DNA from: Paracoccus beibuensis
GTDB taxonomy: Bacteria; Pseudomonadota; Alphaproteobacteria; Rhodobacterales; Rhodobacteraceae
Length of the DNA: 64,000 nt
Direction of reading: 5' to 3'
NCBI RefSeq assembly: GCF_026162625.1
Contig: NZ_JAOTBD010000006.1
Coordinates: 62,001 to 126,000, forward strand
The notes below the pieces were generated by a model. The model had not been told where the DNA came from. It saw only the letters and a program-made list of their open reading frames with translations, and ran no database searches. Numbering within the stretch: position 1 is the stretch's first letter; each line of letters begins with the position of its first letter. The position numbers and the translations under genes are program-made. Below, one piece after another: positions 1 through 7,481 of this stretch.

Positions 1-718
1 GCGGAAAGGAACCGTCCGGCCGCTGTACCTGGATCATGTCGGACAGCATGTCCGACACGTCGTGGCCGGGATCCAGAAGGCGCAGGCACAGCGCCAGCCG
101 GGCCTGCGACTGGACGCAGTTTCCTTTTCGCGACCGCTCGGCCAAGGCAGACAGATGGTCGAAGATCGCTGAAAAGGCGCGCGCGCCAGAAAGCGGCGGC
201 CGCCGTGCCCCGTGGTGATAAAGCTGCATCACCAGGTCCGTGACGGCAATGACATGCGCGCTGTCGCAGTTTCGCGGCGTCGGCGGGGCGGTCAGCAGCG
301 CCTCGGCCTGATGCAGCAGATCAGGCGCGTCCGACAGGGCCAGTCGGCAGGCCAGAGGCAGGTCCTCGTCCTCGGCAAGCTCTTCGCAAGCCAGTTGCCA
401 CATCGGGTCGATCTGCGCCACCAGCGAGCCCGCCAGCACGAGGTCGACCATCGCCTCGCTGCGGTCGCCGGCCACCACCCGTGCCGCACCCGCGCGGACG
501 AGCTGTGGTGACAGGCGCCGCTGGACGATCACCTCCAGCGGAGAGATGCGGCCGCGCAGGCCCGTCAGCACCGGCGCCGTACGCCCCGCCTTGGCCAGAA
601 GGCCGACGTCAGGATGGTCGACCAGACACACCGTTGGCAATTCCATGATCCTTTGCCGCAGCCATTCGGTGCCGCGGTTCGCAAGCAGGCGCATCAACTG
701 GTTCAGCGTTCCATCCAT
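1..718 (-). CDS. Unrecognised protein, C-terminus beyond the window edge
   Basis: An uninterrupted frame of 239 codons runs from an ATG at 718 to the window edge, so the C-terminus is missing. GGAG about seven bases upstream of the ATG supports this start. The product begins MDGTLNQLMRLLANRG and is rich in Leu and Ala, with several charged amphipathic helices and no signal peptide or membrane segment. I do not recognise the family. A QRPDGSFP stretch at the cut edge loosely recalls alpha-toroid terpene-cyclase-like repeats, but that is too weak for a call. It is divergent from prfC across about 140 bases. Confidence 0.7.
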   Translation of the reverse strand, partial: MDGTLNQLMRLLANRGTEWLRQRIMELPTVCLVDHPDVGLLAKAGRTAPVLTGLRGRISPLEVIVQRRLSPQLVRAGAARVVAGDRSEAMVDLVLAGSLVAQIDPMWQLACEELAEDEDLPLACRLALSDAPDLLHQAEALLTAPPTPRNCDSAHVIAVTDLVMQLYHHGARRPPLSGARAFSAIFDHLSALAERSRKGNCVQSQARLALCLRLLDPGHDVSDMLSDMIQVQRPDGSFP

Positions 719-858
719 TCGCCACTCCGTCAGATCATCTGGCCGATGCAAACCGGCACCGCACGCGTCGATCAAGGAAAGCTTCCCGACAATTCGATGC
801 GATCACCGGGCCAACGCGGCAATTGCGCCGACGCCGCAGGCACGGTAAAGCCCGGCGC

Positions 859-2454
859 ATGAGCAACCGCCCCGACCTTCCGCCCGAAATCGCCCGCCGC
901 CGGACCTTCGCGATCATCTCGCATCCGGACGCCGGCAAGACCACGCTGACCGAGAAATTCCTGCTCTATGGCGGCGCCATCCAGATGGCCGGCCAGGTGC
1001 GGGCAAAGGGAGAGGCGCGGCGCACGCGGTCGGACTTCATGAAGATGGAGCAGGACCGCGGCATTTCGGTCTCGGCATCCGCAATGTCGTTCGACTTTGA
1101 TGGATTTCGCTTCAACCTGGTGGACACGCCGGGTCACAGCGACTTTTCGGAAGACACCTATCGGACCCTGACGGCGGTGGACGCCGCGATCATGGTGATC
1201 GACGGCGCAAAGGGCGTCGAATCGCAGACCCGCAAGCTGTTCGAGGTCTGCCGGTTGCGCGACCTGCCGATCCTGACCTTCTGCAACAAGATGGACCGCG
1301 AGTCCCGCGACACGTTCGAGATCATCGACGAGATCCAGGAGAACCTGGCCATCGACGTGGCCCCGGCTTCCTGGCCCATCGGAGTGGGGCGCGAGTTCAT
1401 CGGCTGCTACGACATGCTGGGCGACCGGCTGGAGCTGATGGATCGGGCCGACCGCAACAAGGTCGCGCAGTCGATCTCGATGAAGGGGCTGGATGACCCG
1501 CGGCTGGCGGAACACGTGCCGGCCGACCTGCTGGCCAAGCTGCGCGAAGAGGTCGAGATGGCCCGCGAACTGCTGCCCACGTTCGATCAGCGGTCGTTCC
1601 TGGAAGGGCACATGACGCCCATCTGGTTCGGCAGCGCGATCAACAGCTTCGGCGTGCAGGAACTGATGCAGGGCATCAGCACCTATGGCCCGCCGCCGCA
1701 GCCCCAGAACAGCGCCGAACGCGAGATCGCGCCGGACGAAAACACCGTGACCGGCTTCGTCTTCAAGGTGCAGGCGAACATGGACCCCAAGCACCGCGAC
1801 CGCGTGGCCTTTGTTCGGCTGGCATCGGGCCATTTCGAGCGCGGCATGAAGATGGTCCATGTCCGGTCGAAGAAGCCGATGGCTGTGTCGAACCCGGTCC
1901 TGTTCCTGGCCGCCGACCGCGAACTGGCCGAGGAGGCCTGGGCCGGCGACATCATCGGCATCCCGAACCACGGCCAATTGCGCATCGGCGATGCGCTGAC
2001 CGAAGGCGAGGCGCTGCGGTTCACGGGCATCCCCAGCTTCGCACCGGAACTGCTGCAATCGGTGCGCGCGACGGACCCGATGAAGGCCAAGCACCTGGAA
2101 AAGGCGCTGATGCAGTTTGCCGAGGAAGGCGCGGCCAAGGTCTTCAAGCCGGTGATCGGCTCGGGCTTCATTGTCGGCGTCGTCGGCGCCTTGCAGTTCG
2201 AGGTCCTGGCCAGCCGGATCGAGCTGGAATACGGCATCCCGGTCCGCTTCGAAAATAGCCAGTTCACCAGCGCCCGCTGGGTTTCGGGGCCGAAGGACAA
2301 GGTGTCGGCCTTTGCCGAGGCGAACAAGGGCCACCTGGCCCATGACCATGACGGCGACCTGGTCTATCTGACCCGCCTACAATGGGACATCGACCGGATC
2401 GGCCGCGATCACCCGGACCTCAAGCTGACGGCCACCAAGGAGATGATGGTCTAG
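859..2454 (+). CDS. prfC: Peptide chain release factor 3
   Basis: RF3 is a translational GTPase that recycles RF1 and RF2 from the ribosome after peptide release. The 531-residue product matches the usual length of about 530. G1 is HPDAGKTT at residues 22-29, followed by the DTPGHSD (G3) and NKMD (G4) motifs, then the domain II beta-barrel and the C-terminal RF3 domain. The frame is open upstream to an ATG at 823, but the extra 12 residues are an Arg-rich stretch unlike the family, so the MSNRPDLPPEIARRRTF start at 859 is preferred. A hairpin at 2482-2502 ends the unit. Confidence 0.97.
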   Translation: MSNRPDLPPEIARRRTFAIISHPDAGKTTLTEKFLLYGGAIQMAGQVRAKGEARRTRSDFMKMEQDRGISVSASAMSFDFDGFRFNLVDTPGHSDFSEDTYRTLTAVDAAIMVIDGAKGVESQTRKLFEVCRLRDLPILTFCNKMDRESRDTFEIIDEIQENLAIDVAPASWPIGVGREFIGCYDMLGDRLELMDRADRNKVAQSISMKGLDDPRLAEHVPADLLAKLREEVEMARELLPTFDQRSFLEGHMTPIWFGSAINSFGVQELMQGISTYGPPPQPQNSAEREIAPDENTVTGFVFKVQANMDPKHRDRVAFVRLASGHFERGMKMVHVRSKKPMAVSNPVLFLAADRELAEEAWAGDIIGIPNHGQLRIGDALTEGEALRFTGIPSFAPELLQSVRATDPMKAKHLEKALMQFAEEGAAKVFKPVIGSGFIVGVVGALQFEVLASRIELEYGIPVRFENSQFTSARWVSGPKDKVSAFAEANKGHLAHDHDGDLVYLTRLQWDIDRIGRDHPDLKLTATKEMMV

Positions 2455-2481
2455 GCGTCCGCCGGCGACGGAAATGAGAGA

Positions 2482-2502
2482 GGGCGGCCGTGACGGCCGC
2501 CC
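2482..2502. terminator. Perfect 9-bp hairpin between convergent prfC and OsmC genes
   Basis: GGGCGGCCG at 2482-2490 pairs perfectly with CGGCCGCCC at 2494-2502 around a TGA triloop. It lies between the stops of two convergent genes, so it may serve both strands. Only a short T-containing stretch follows on the plus strand and there is no strong U tract. Confidence 0.6.
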
Positions 2503-2531
2503 TTGTCGTTCGCGCCGGGGATGACGGGCGG

Positions 2532-2954
2532 TCAGGCGACCTGGGCATCCATCGTGATCTCGGCGTTCAGCAGCTTGCTGATGGGACAGCCGGCCTTGGC
2601 CTTCTCGGCGACTTCCTTAACCTTGGCCTCGTCGGCATCGGCGGTGATCTTCGTGATAAGGTGCGCCTTCTTGACGGCAAAGCCTTCGCCCTCCTTGTCC
2701 AACGAGATCTCGGAGGTCGTCTCGATCGAGACGCCCGAGATGCCCTCCTGCTCCAGCATCATGGCCAGCGCCATCGAGAAGCACGAGGCGTGGGCGGCGC
2801 CGACAAGCTCTTCCGGGTTGGTGCCGGGCTGATCCTCGAACCGGGTCTGGAAGCCATAGGGCAGGGCGTCGAGCGCGCCCGACTTGGTTGAAACCTGGCC
2901 CTTGCCCTGCTTGAGGCCGCCGTCCCACTTCGCCGATCCACTGCGGGTGATCAT
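2532..2954 (-). CDS. OsmC family peroxiredoxin
   Basis: OsmC/Ohr-type enzymes reduce organic hydroperoxides with a pair of cysteines. The 140-residue product has both expected cysteines, in the HASCFSMA helix and in KAGCPISK, and starts MITRSGSAKWDGGLKQG as in small OsmC proteins. The frame is open 15 codons further upstream, but family alignment favours the ATG at 2954. It is a single gene convergent with prfC and downstream of dgt on the same strand. It could be called OsmC or a near paralogue; an Ohr assignment is less likely from the N-terminal sequence. Confidence 0.9.
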   Translation of the reverse strand: MITRSGSAKWDGGLKQGKGQVSTKSGALDALPYGFQTRFEDQPGTNPEELVGAAHASCFSMALAMMLEQEGISGVSIETTSEISLDKEGEGFAVKKAHLITKITADADEAKVKEVAEKAKAGCPISKLLNAEITMDAQVA

Positions 2955-3010
2955 GGTGCAGTCCTTTCCTGATTGCGTCGCCGCCACAACGCGAACCAAG
3001 CCCGCAGGTT

Positions 3011-4168
3011 TCAGACGGTCCCGATCAATCGCTGATGTTCCGCAATCGCATAACGATCCGTCATGCCGGCGACGTAATCCAGCACCAGCCGCGCCCGGCC
3101 GATTTCGTCGGGCAGCGTCATGGCCTGGTCGCGCCAGTGCGGCGGCAGGCGGGTCGGATCGTTGAGGAACAGCGGGAACAGGTCGTTCAACATCTGCGTG
3201 ACCCGCGTCCGTTCCACAACGACGGATGGGGCGCGGTACATGCGCTGGAACAGGAAGGACTTGATCGCCTTGATGTTCTGGTAGAGCGGCTTGGAAAATC
3301 GGATGATCGGCCCGTCCATCATCCGGATGTCGTCGGCAGACTGCGGTTGCAGGCCGGCAAGGCGGTTCTGCGCGACAGCGATCACATCCTCGACCATGAC
3401 GCCGAAGACGCGGCGCAGCGCCTCGTAGCGGCGGCGGGTGGGGTCGAGGCCGGGATAGAGGCGATCCACCTCGGCAAAGGCGGGGCCGATGACGGGCAGC
3501 TCGGACAGCTCTGCCTCGGTGAACAGTTCGGCCCGCAGTCCGTCATGCAGGTCGTGGTGGTTATAGGCGACGTCGTCGGCCACCGCCGCCACCTGCGCCT
3601 CGGCGCTGGCATTGGTGTGCAGTTCCAGGTCCCATGCGGCGTTCACCTCGGCCAGCGCATAGGGCAGGTCGCCAGAGATGGGACCGTTATGCTTGGCGAT
3701 GCCTTCGAGGCTTTCCCAAGTCAGGTTCAACCCGTCGAAATCAGCATAGTGACGCTCCAGCCGGGTCACGATGCGCAGGGCCTGCGCGTTGTGGTCGAAC
3801 CCGCCATAGGGGGCCATCAGCACGGCCAAGGCATCCTCGCCGGTATGGCCGAAGGGCGGGTGCCCGAGGTCATGTGCCAGGGCGACCGTCTCGGCCAGGT
3901 CGGTGTTCAGGCCAAGCGTGCCGGCGATGGTGCGGGCAACCTGCGCCACCTCGATCGTGTGGGTCAGGCGCGTGCGGAAATAGTCGCCGCGATAGGCGTC
4001 GCCGTCATGTTCGACGAAGACCTGCGTCTTGTGCTTCAGCCGCCGGAAGGCGCTGGAATGGATGATCCGGTCGCGGTCCCGCTGCCAGGGCGATCGAAAG
4101 GTCGACAGGCTTTCGTCATGAAGGCGCCCACGGCTGTCTTGGGGCTGGCAGGCATAGATGGCGGTCAC
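3011..4168 (-). CDS. dgt: dGTPase-like HD-domain triphosphohydrolase
   Basis: Dgt-type enzymes hydrolyse dNTPs to deoxynucleosides and triphosphate. The 385-residue product carries the HD metal-binding set: the H of RLTHTIEVAQ, the HD pair of ALAHDLGHPPFGH and a later D in ADDVAYNHHDLHDGL. It belongs to the shorter type 2 subfamily common in alphaproteobacteria, named deoxyguanosinetriphosphate triphosphohydrolase-like protein; substrate preference cannot be read from sequence. It is divergent from erpA with about 75 bases between the starts, a common arrangement in this order of bacteria. Confidence 0.94.
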   Translation of the reverse strand: MTAIYACQPQDSRGRLHDESLSTFRSPWQRDRDRIIHSSAFRRLKHKTQVFVEHDGDAYRGDYFRTRLTHTIEVAQVARTIAGTLGLNTDLAETVALAHDLGHPPFGHTGEDALAVLMAPYGGFDHNAQALRIVTRLERHYADFDGLNLTWESLEGIAKHNGPISGDLPYALAEVNAAWDLELHTNASAEAQVAAVADDVAYNHHDLHDGLRAELFTEAELSELPVIGPAFAEVDRLYPGLDPTRRRYEALRRVFGVMVEDVIAVAQNRLAGLQPQSADDIRMMDGPIIRFSKPLYQNIKAIKSFLFQRMYRAPSVVVERTRVTQMLNDLFPLFLNDPTRLPPHWRDQAMTLPDEIGRARLVLDYVAGMTDRYAIAEHQRLIGTV

Positions 4169-4243
4169 GTGGCTGGGCCTTCCTTGCGGGACGTCGGCAC
4201 CGAGCCTATATTTGAAGCCTACGGACGAAAACGGGAACGCCCC

Positions 4244-4567
4244 ATGAACCTGCCGCCGAAAGTCACCGAACGCGCGTTTCAGCGCTTGGCCCAGATCAAC
4301 GAAGGCAAGGACCCCGTGCCCTTGCGTGTGGCCGTGGCGGGCGGCGGCTGTTCGGGGTTCCAGTACGACATCCGCCTCGACACGCCCGAAGGCGACGATC
4401 TGGTGATCGAGGGCGAAGGGCAGGCGGTGGTCGTCGATCCAGTCTCGCTGCCCTATCTGGCCGGGGCGGTGATCGACTTCACCAACGAGCTGATCGGCGC
4501 CCGCTTCGTGATCGAGAACCCGAACGCGACCAGCAGCTGCGGCTGCGGGACGTCCTTCTCGATCTAA
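4244..4567 (+). CDS. erpA: Iron-sulfur cluster insertion protein, A-type carrier
   Basis: A-type carriers pass Fe-S clusters to apo-enzymes. The 107-residue product has the three conserved cysteines: one in GGGCSGFQYD and two in the C-terminal SSCGCGTSFSI. Length and the C-terminal CGCG match ErpA/HesB. The start at 4244 follows GGAACG; the frame is open far upstream, but that part is antisense to dgt and not coding. Its stop overlaps the stop of the convergent gene at 4564 by four bases. Confidence 0.93.
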   Translation: MNLPPKVTERAFQRLAQINEGKDPVPLRVAVAGGGCSGFQYDIRLDTPEGDDLVIEGEGQAVVVDPVSLPYLAGAVIDFTNELIGARFVIENPNATSSCGCGTSFSI

Positions 4568-5103
4568 TCGCAGGGCCTGCTGCGGGTGTCCAGCTGCGGG
4601 TCCAGCCAGCGCAGCGGCGTTCCGCCGGGGGCGATCTCGGTCCGGCGCTCCACGCTCCAGTCGGCGATCTGGCAGATCGTGCGACTCTCGCGGTCCGTGA
4701 TCCGCAGGCCGCCATTGCGTTCGGTCAGCACGATGGATTCACCGATGCGCCGGTTGCCGTCGATTCGGAAAAACAGCGGCAGGTCCAGCGTTTGCGTGCC
4801 GTCGCCGAACAGCCGGTCCGGGCCCTGCCAGTCGTCGGATCGCCCCGAAGCGATCAGAAGACGATGCCGCCCCGGCGGGACCAGCAGCCGCAGAACCTCT
4901 CCGCCACGCAGATAGCCGCTGATCACCGGCGCGCCATCGCTGTCCCGCAGGATCACGGCATGATCGCGGTCGCCGGGCGCGCGGACCTGCAGCGGGATCG
5001 TCGCGGGCAGGGTGCTGCCCTTTTCCAGCAGGCCGGTCACGGGGCGGGGTGCGGCCAAGGCCAGCGTCGGCAGCAGCAGGGCAAGGATCAGCGCGCGCAG
5101 CAT
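4564..5103 (-). CDS. Secreted protein of unknown function
   Basis: A 179-residue product with a clear Sec signal peptide (MLRALILALLLPTLALA, probable cleavage before APRPVTG). The mature part is about 160 residues, beta-rich, with two cysteines (TICQIAD and RPCD at the C-terminus) that could form a disulfide in the periplasm. I do not recognise the domain. It lies between erpA and xthA, overlapping the erpA stop by four bases on the opposite strand, and is divergent from xthA. Codon use resembles its neighbours. Confidence 0.8.
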   Translation of the reverse strand: MLRALILALLLPTLALAAPRPVTGLLEKGSTLPATIPLQVRAPGDRDHAVILRDSDGAPVISGYLRGGEVLRLLVPPGRHRLLIASGRSDDWQGPDRLFGDGTQTLDLPLFFRIDGNRRIGESIVLTERNGGLRITDRESRTICQIADWSVERRTEIAPGGTPLRWLDPQLDTRSRPCD

Positions 5104-5163
5104 GGTCGGCCTTTCGAACGGTTGCGGTTGCCAAACGCCCGACCTCGGCTAAAGATGCGCCGC

Positions 5164-5949
5164 ATGAAAATCGCAAGCTTCAACATCAACGGCGTCAAGG
5201 CGCGGATCCAGGCGCTGACCGACTGGCTGTCGGCGACGGATGCGGACGTGGTCGTCCTTCAGGAAATCAAGTCGGTGGACGAGGGGTTCCCCCGCGAGCA
5301 CTTCCAGGACCTGGGCTGGTCGGTCGAGACGCATGGTCAGAAGGGCTTCAACGGCGTTGCCATCCTGTCGAAGCTGCCGCTCGAGGATGTGACCCGCGGC
5401 CTGCCCGGCGACGACAGCGACGAACAGGCCCGCTATATCGAGGCGACCGTGGTCGGCACGCAGGCCGTACGCATCGCGGGGCTGTACCTGCCCAACGGCA
5501 ATCCGGCACCGGGGCCGAAATACGACTACAAGCTGGCCTGGATGGAGCGTCTGCGCCAGCGCGGCGCCCAGCTGCTGGAGTCAGAGATGCCGGTCGTCAT
5601 GCTGGGCGACTTCAACATCATCCCCGAACCGCGCGACGCCGCCCGGCCCGAGGCATGGGTGGACGATGCGCTGTTCCTGCTACAAAGCCGCGGGGCGTAC
5701 CGCGCCATCGTGAACCAGGGCTGGACCGACGCGATCCGCATCCGCGACCCGTGGGCCACGCGCGGGCCGTTCACATTCTGGGATTATCAGGCCAACTCGT
5801 GGCAGCGCGACAACGGCATCCGGATCGACCACCTGCTGGTGTCCCCGCAGGCGGCGGACCTGATGGTCGAGGCCGGCATCGACCGCGACGCCCGCGCGGG
5901 CGAGAAACCCAGCGACCACGTTCCGGTCTGGGTGCGCTTGGCGGACTAG
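5164..5949 (+). CDS. xthA: Exodeoxyribonuclease III (AP endonuclease)
   Basis: This enzyme is a 3'-5' exonuclease and abasic-site endonuclease in base excision repair. The 261-residue product shows the family order: MKIASFNINGVKAR, the metal-binding LQEIK, the LPNGNP loop, MLGDFNIIP, and a C-terminal RIDHLLVS...SDHVPVW with the catalytic His. The family-typical MKIASF start is at 5164; an ATG three codons upstream at 5155 (MRRMKIASF) is possible. Its stop overlaps the stop of the convergent CDF transporter by four bases. Confidence 0.95.
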   Translation: MKIASFNINGVKARIQALTDWLSATDADVVVLQEIKSVDEGFPREHFQDLGWSVETHGQKGFNGVAILSKLPLEDVTRGLPGDDSDEQARYIEATVVGTQAVRIAGLYLPNGNPAPGPKYDYKLAWMERLRQRGAQLLESEMPVVMLGDFNIIPEPRDAARPEAWVDDALFLLQSRGAYRAIVNQGWTDAIRIRDPWATRGPFTFWDYQANSWQRDNGIRIDHLLVSPQAADLMVEAGIDRDARAGEKPSDHVPVWVRLAD

Positions 5950-6833
5950 ATTACCAGCACGCCGGCGTGCTTGGCCTTGTGCTCGGGTTCGACGTGGATG
6001 GTGATCTGGGCGTCGGGCAGGCGGGCCTTCAGGCTGCTCTCGACCCGGTCGCAGATGTCGTGGGCGTCGGCGACGGTGGTCTGGCCGTCCACCACCAGGT
6101 GGAAGTCGATGAAGGTCACGGCGCCCGCGTGGCGGGTGCGCAGGTCATGCGCCTCCAGTGCGCCGCTGGCCTTGTCCGAGATGATGTCGCGGATGACGGC
6201 AAGCGTGGTGTCTGGGACCGCCTCGTCCATCAGCCCCGACAGCGATGTGGTCATGACCTTCCAGCCGGACCACAGGATGTTGACCCCGACCAGCATGGCC
6301 AGCAGCGGATCGAGAATCGCCCATCCCGTCGAGGTGGCCAGACCGAGGCCCAAGAGGACGCCGCCCGACGACACCACGTCCGACAGCAGGTGCCGACCGT
6401 CGGCCAGCAGCGCGGGCGACCGCAATCGCTGCCCCTGCCGCAGCAGCACCCAGCACCAGCCGGCATTCAGGATGCCGGCACCGATGTTGATCGCCATGCC
6501 CAGGCCGACATCCGCGATGACCCGGGGCGACTGGAACGCGAACCAGGCTTCCCTCAGGATCAGCAGCGCGGCCGAGATGATCAGGACGCCTTCCAGCACG
6601 GCGCTGAAGAACTCGGCCTTGTGGTGACCATAGGGGTGGCCGGGATCGGCGGGCCGTTGCGCAACACGGATCGCGGCAAGGGCCGCAATGGCGGTTGCGA
6701 CGTTCACGATGCTTTCCAGCGCGTCCGACATCAGCGCAACCGATCCAGTGACCCGCCACGCCAGCGTCTTCAGCGCCAGAACGACAAGACCGACGAGGAT
6801 GCTGCCAATGGCGATCTTCGATGTGCTGGACAT
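5946..6833 (-). CDS. Cation diffusion facilitator metal exporter
   Basis: CDF proteins export divalent metals (Zn, Fe, Mn, Co, Cd) by proton antiport. The 295-residue product has about six membrane helices. The metal-site pattern in helix II is MSDALES and that in helix V is DGRHLLSDV. A HPYGHHKAEF signature follows helix II, and the C-terminal cytoplasmic domain contains HDICDRVESSLKARLP. This is the FieF/MMT1 branch; the metal is not predictable here. The gene stands alone, convergent with xthA. Confidence 0.92.
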   Translation of the reverse strand: MSSTSKIAIGSILVGLVVLALKTLAWRVTGSVALMSDALESIVNVATAIAALAAIRVAQRPADPGHPYGHHKAEFFSAVLEGVLIISAALLILREAWFAFQSPRVIADVGLGMAINIGAGILNAGWCWVLLRQGQRLRSPALLADGRHLLSDVVSSGGVLLGLGLATSTGWAILDPLLAMLVGVNILWSGWKVMTTSLSGLMDEAVPDTTLAVIRDIISDKASGALEAHDLRTRHAGAVTFIDFHLVVDGQTTVADAHDICDRVESSLKARLPDAQITIHVEPEHKAKHAGVLVI

Positions 6834-7017
6834 CCCGGTCCGCCCTTTCGATCCGTTGCACCGAGGCCTGGGGCGGTCATGTCGCAGATGCGGGACTTGA
6901 TCTCAACCGTGAAATGAAGGACTCGGACCGGGCTGTGCGAGGTGCGCCCGCATCAAGGTTCGCGTCAAGGTCGTGCGGACGAATGCCGGGGGCACGGGCA
7001 CCCGTCCAGCGGCCGGA

Positions 7018-7350
7018 TCATTCGCCGGGTTCTTCCCGGTCGTCGCCGAAGCTGGCGTCATCGCTGTATTCGTCCTCGCCCTCGTTGACGTACTTGCCGC
7101 TCAGACGCAGCGAGTGGTCGTCATGCGTCGGGTCCATGACGATGTCCGACGGGATCTCTCCGGTCAGCCAATCGCGCAGCTCCTCGCGGATCTCCTCGGG
7201 TTCCTGTCCGGTCACCTCGGCCAGGTAGGTCACGAAGGCGCGTTGGTCGCCGTCGATCTCGTCCAGATCCCCTTCGTCAGCTTCGGGCCACTTGTCGGTG
7301 ATCGCCTCGTAGAAGGCGGACCAGTTTTCCTGAACGTGGTGCCACTTCAT
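7018..7350 (-). CDS. Small acidic CsbD-like protein
   Basis: A 110-residue, strongly acidic cytosolic protein. Its first 70 residues (MKWHHVQENWSAFYEA, then DKWPEADEGDLDEIDGD and an EEIREELRDWL helix) have the spacing of the CsbD stress-protein fold, followed by an Asp/Glu-rich disordered tail. The similarity is from pattern memory, so function is unknown. The ATG at 7350 overlaps the stop of the entericidin gene by one base (TGATG), and its AGGAGG ribosome site lies inside that gene, implying translational coupling. Confidence 0.78.
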   Translation of the reverse strand: MKWHHVQENWSAFYEAITDKWPEADEGDLDEIDGDQRAFVTYLAEVTGQEPEEIREELRDWLTGEIPSDIVMDPTHDDHSLRLSGKYVNEGEDEYSDDASFGDDREEPGE

Positions 7351-7481
7351 CAATAACCTCCTGTGGGAAGCGCGCCCTGAAACCAACGCGCCGTCCCCGT
7401 AATGTCCTCGCCGACGCCGGCGACGGTGTTGCATCCGGCCAGTATGCCACAAGCCAGGAATGTAACCCAAAAGATCCGCAT
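7350..7481 (-). CDS. Entericidin A/B family lipoprotein (43 aa)
   Basis: A small lipoprotein: a short signal sequence, the lipobox LAGC with lipidated Cys17, then NTVAGVGEDI, which is the entericidin signature. Entericidins are tiny membrane lipoproteins first described as a toxin/antidote pair; single copies are common in alphaproteobacteria and their role there is unclear. Its ATG (7481) overlaps the stop of the upstream solute-binding protein gene by one base, and its TGA overlaps the start of the CsbD-like gene by one base, so the three genes form a tightly coupled chain. Confidence 0.82.
   Translation of the reverse strand: MRIFWVTFLACGILAGCNTVAGVGEDITGTARWFQGALPTGGY

Noticed and set aside
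772..2349. 525-codon frame antisense to prfC
   Set aside because: Mirror of the codon bias of prfC; Arg/Gly/His-rich product with no domain.
3035..4243. Long plus-strand frame running into erpA
   Set aside because: It is antisense to dgt; only the part from 4244 is the real erpA.
5049..6917. 622-codon plus-strand frame across xthA and the CDF gene
   Set aside because: Out of frame with xthA, antisense to the CDF gene; low-complexity Arg/Gly product.
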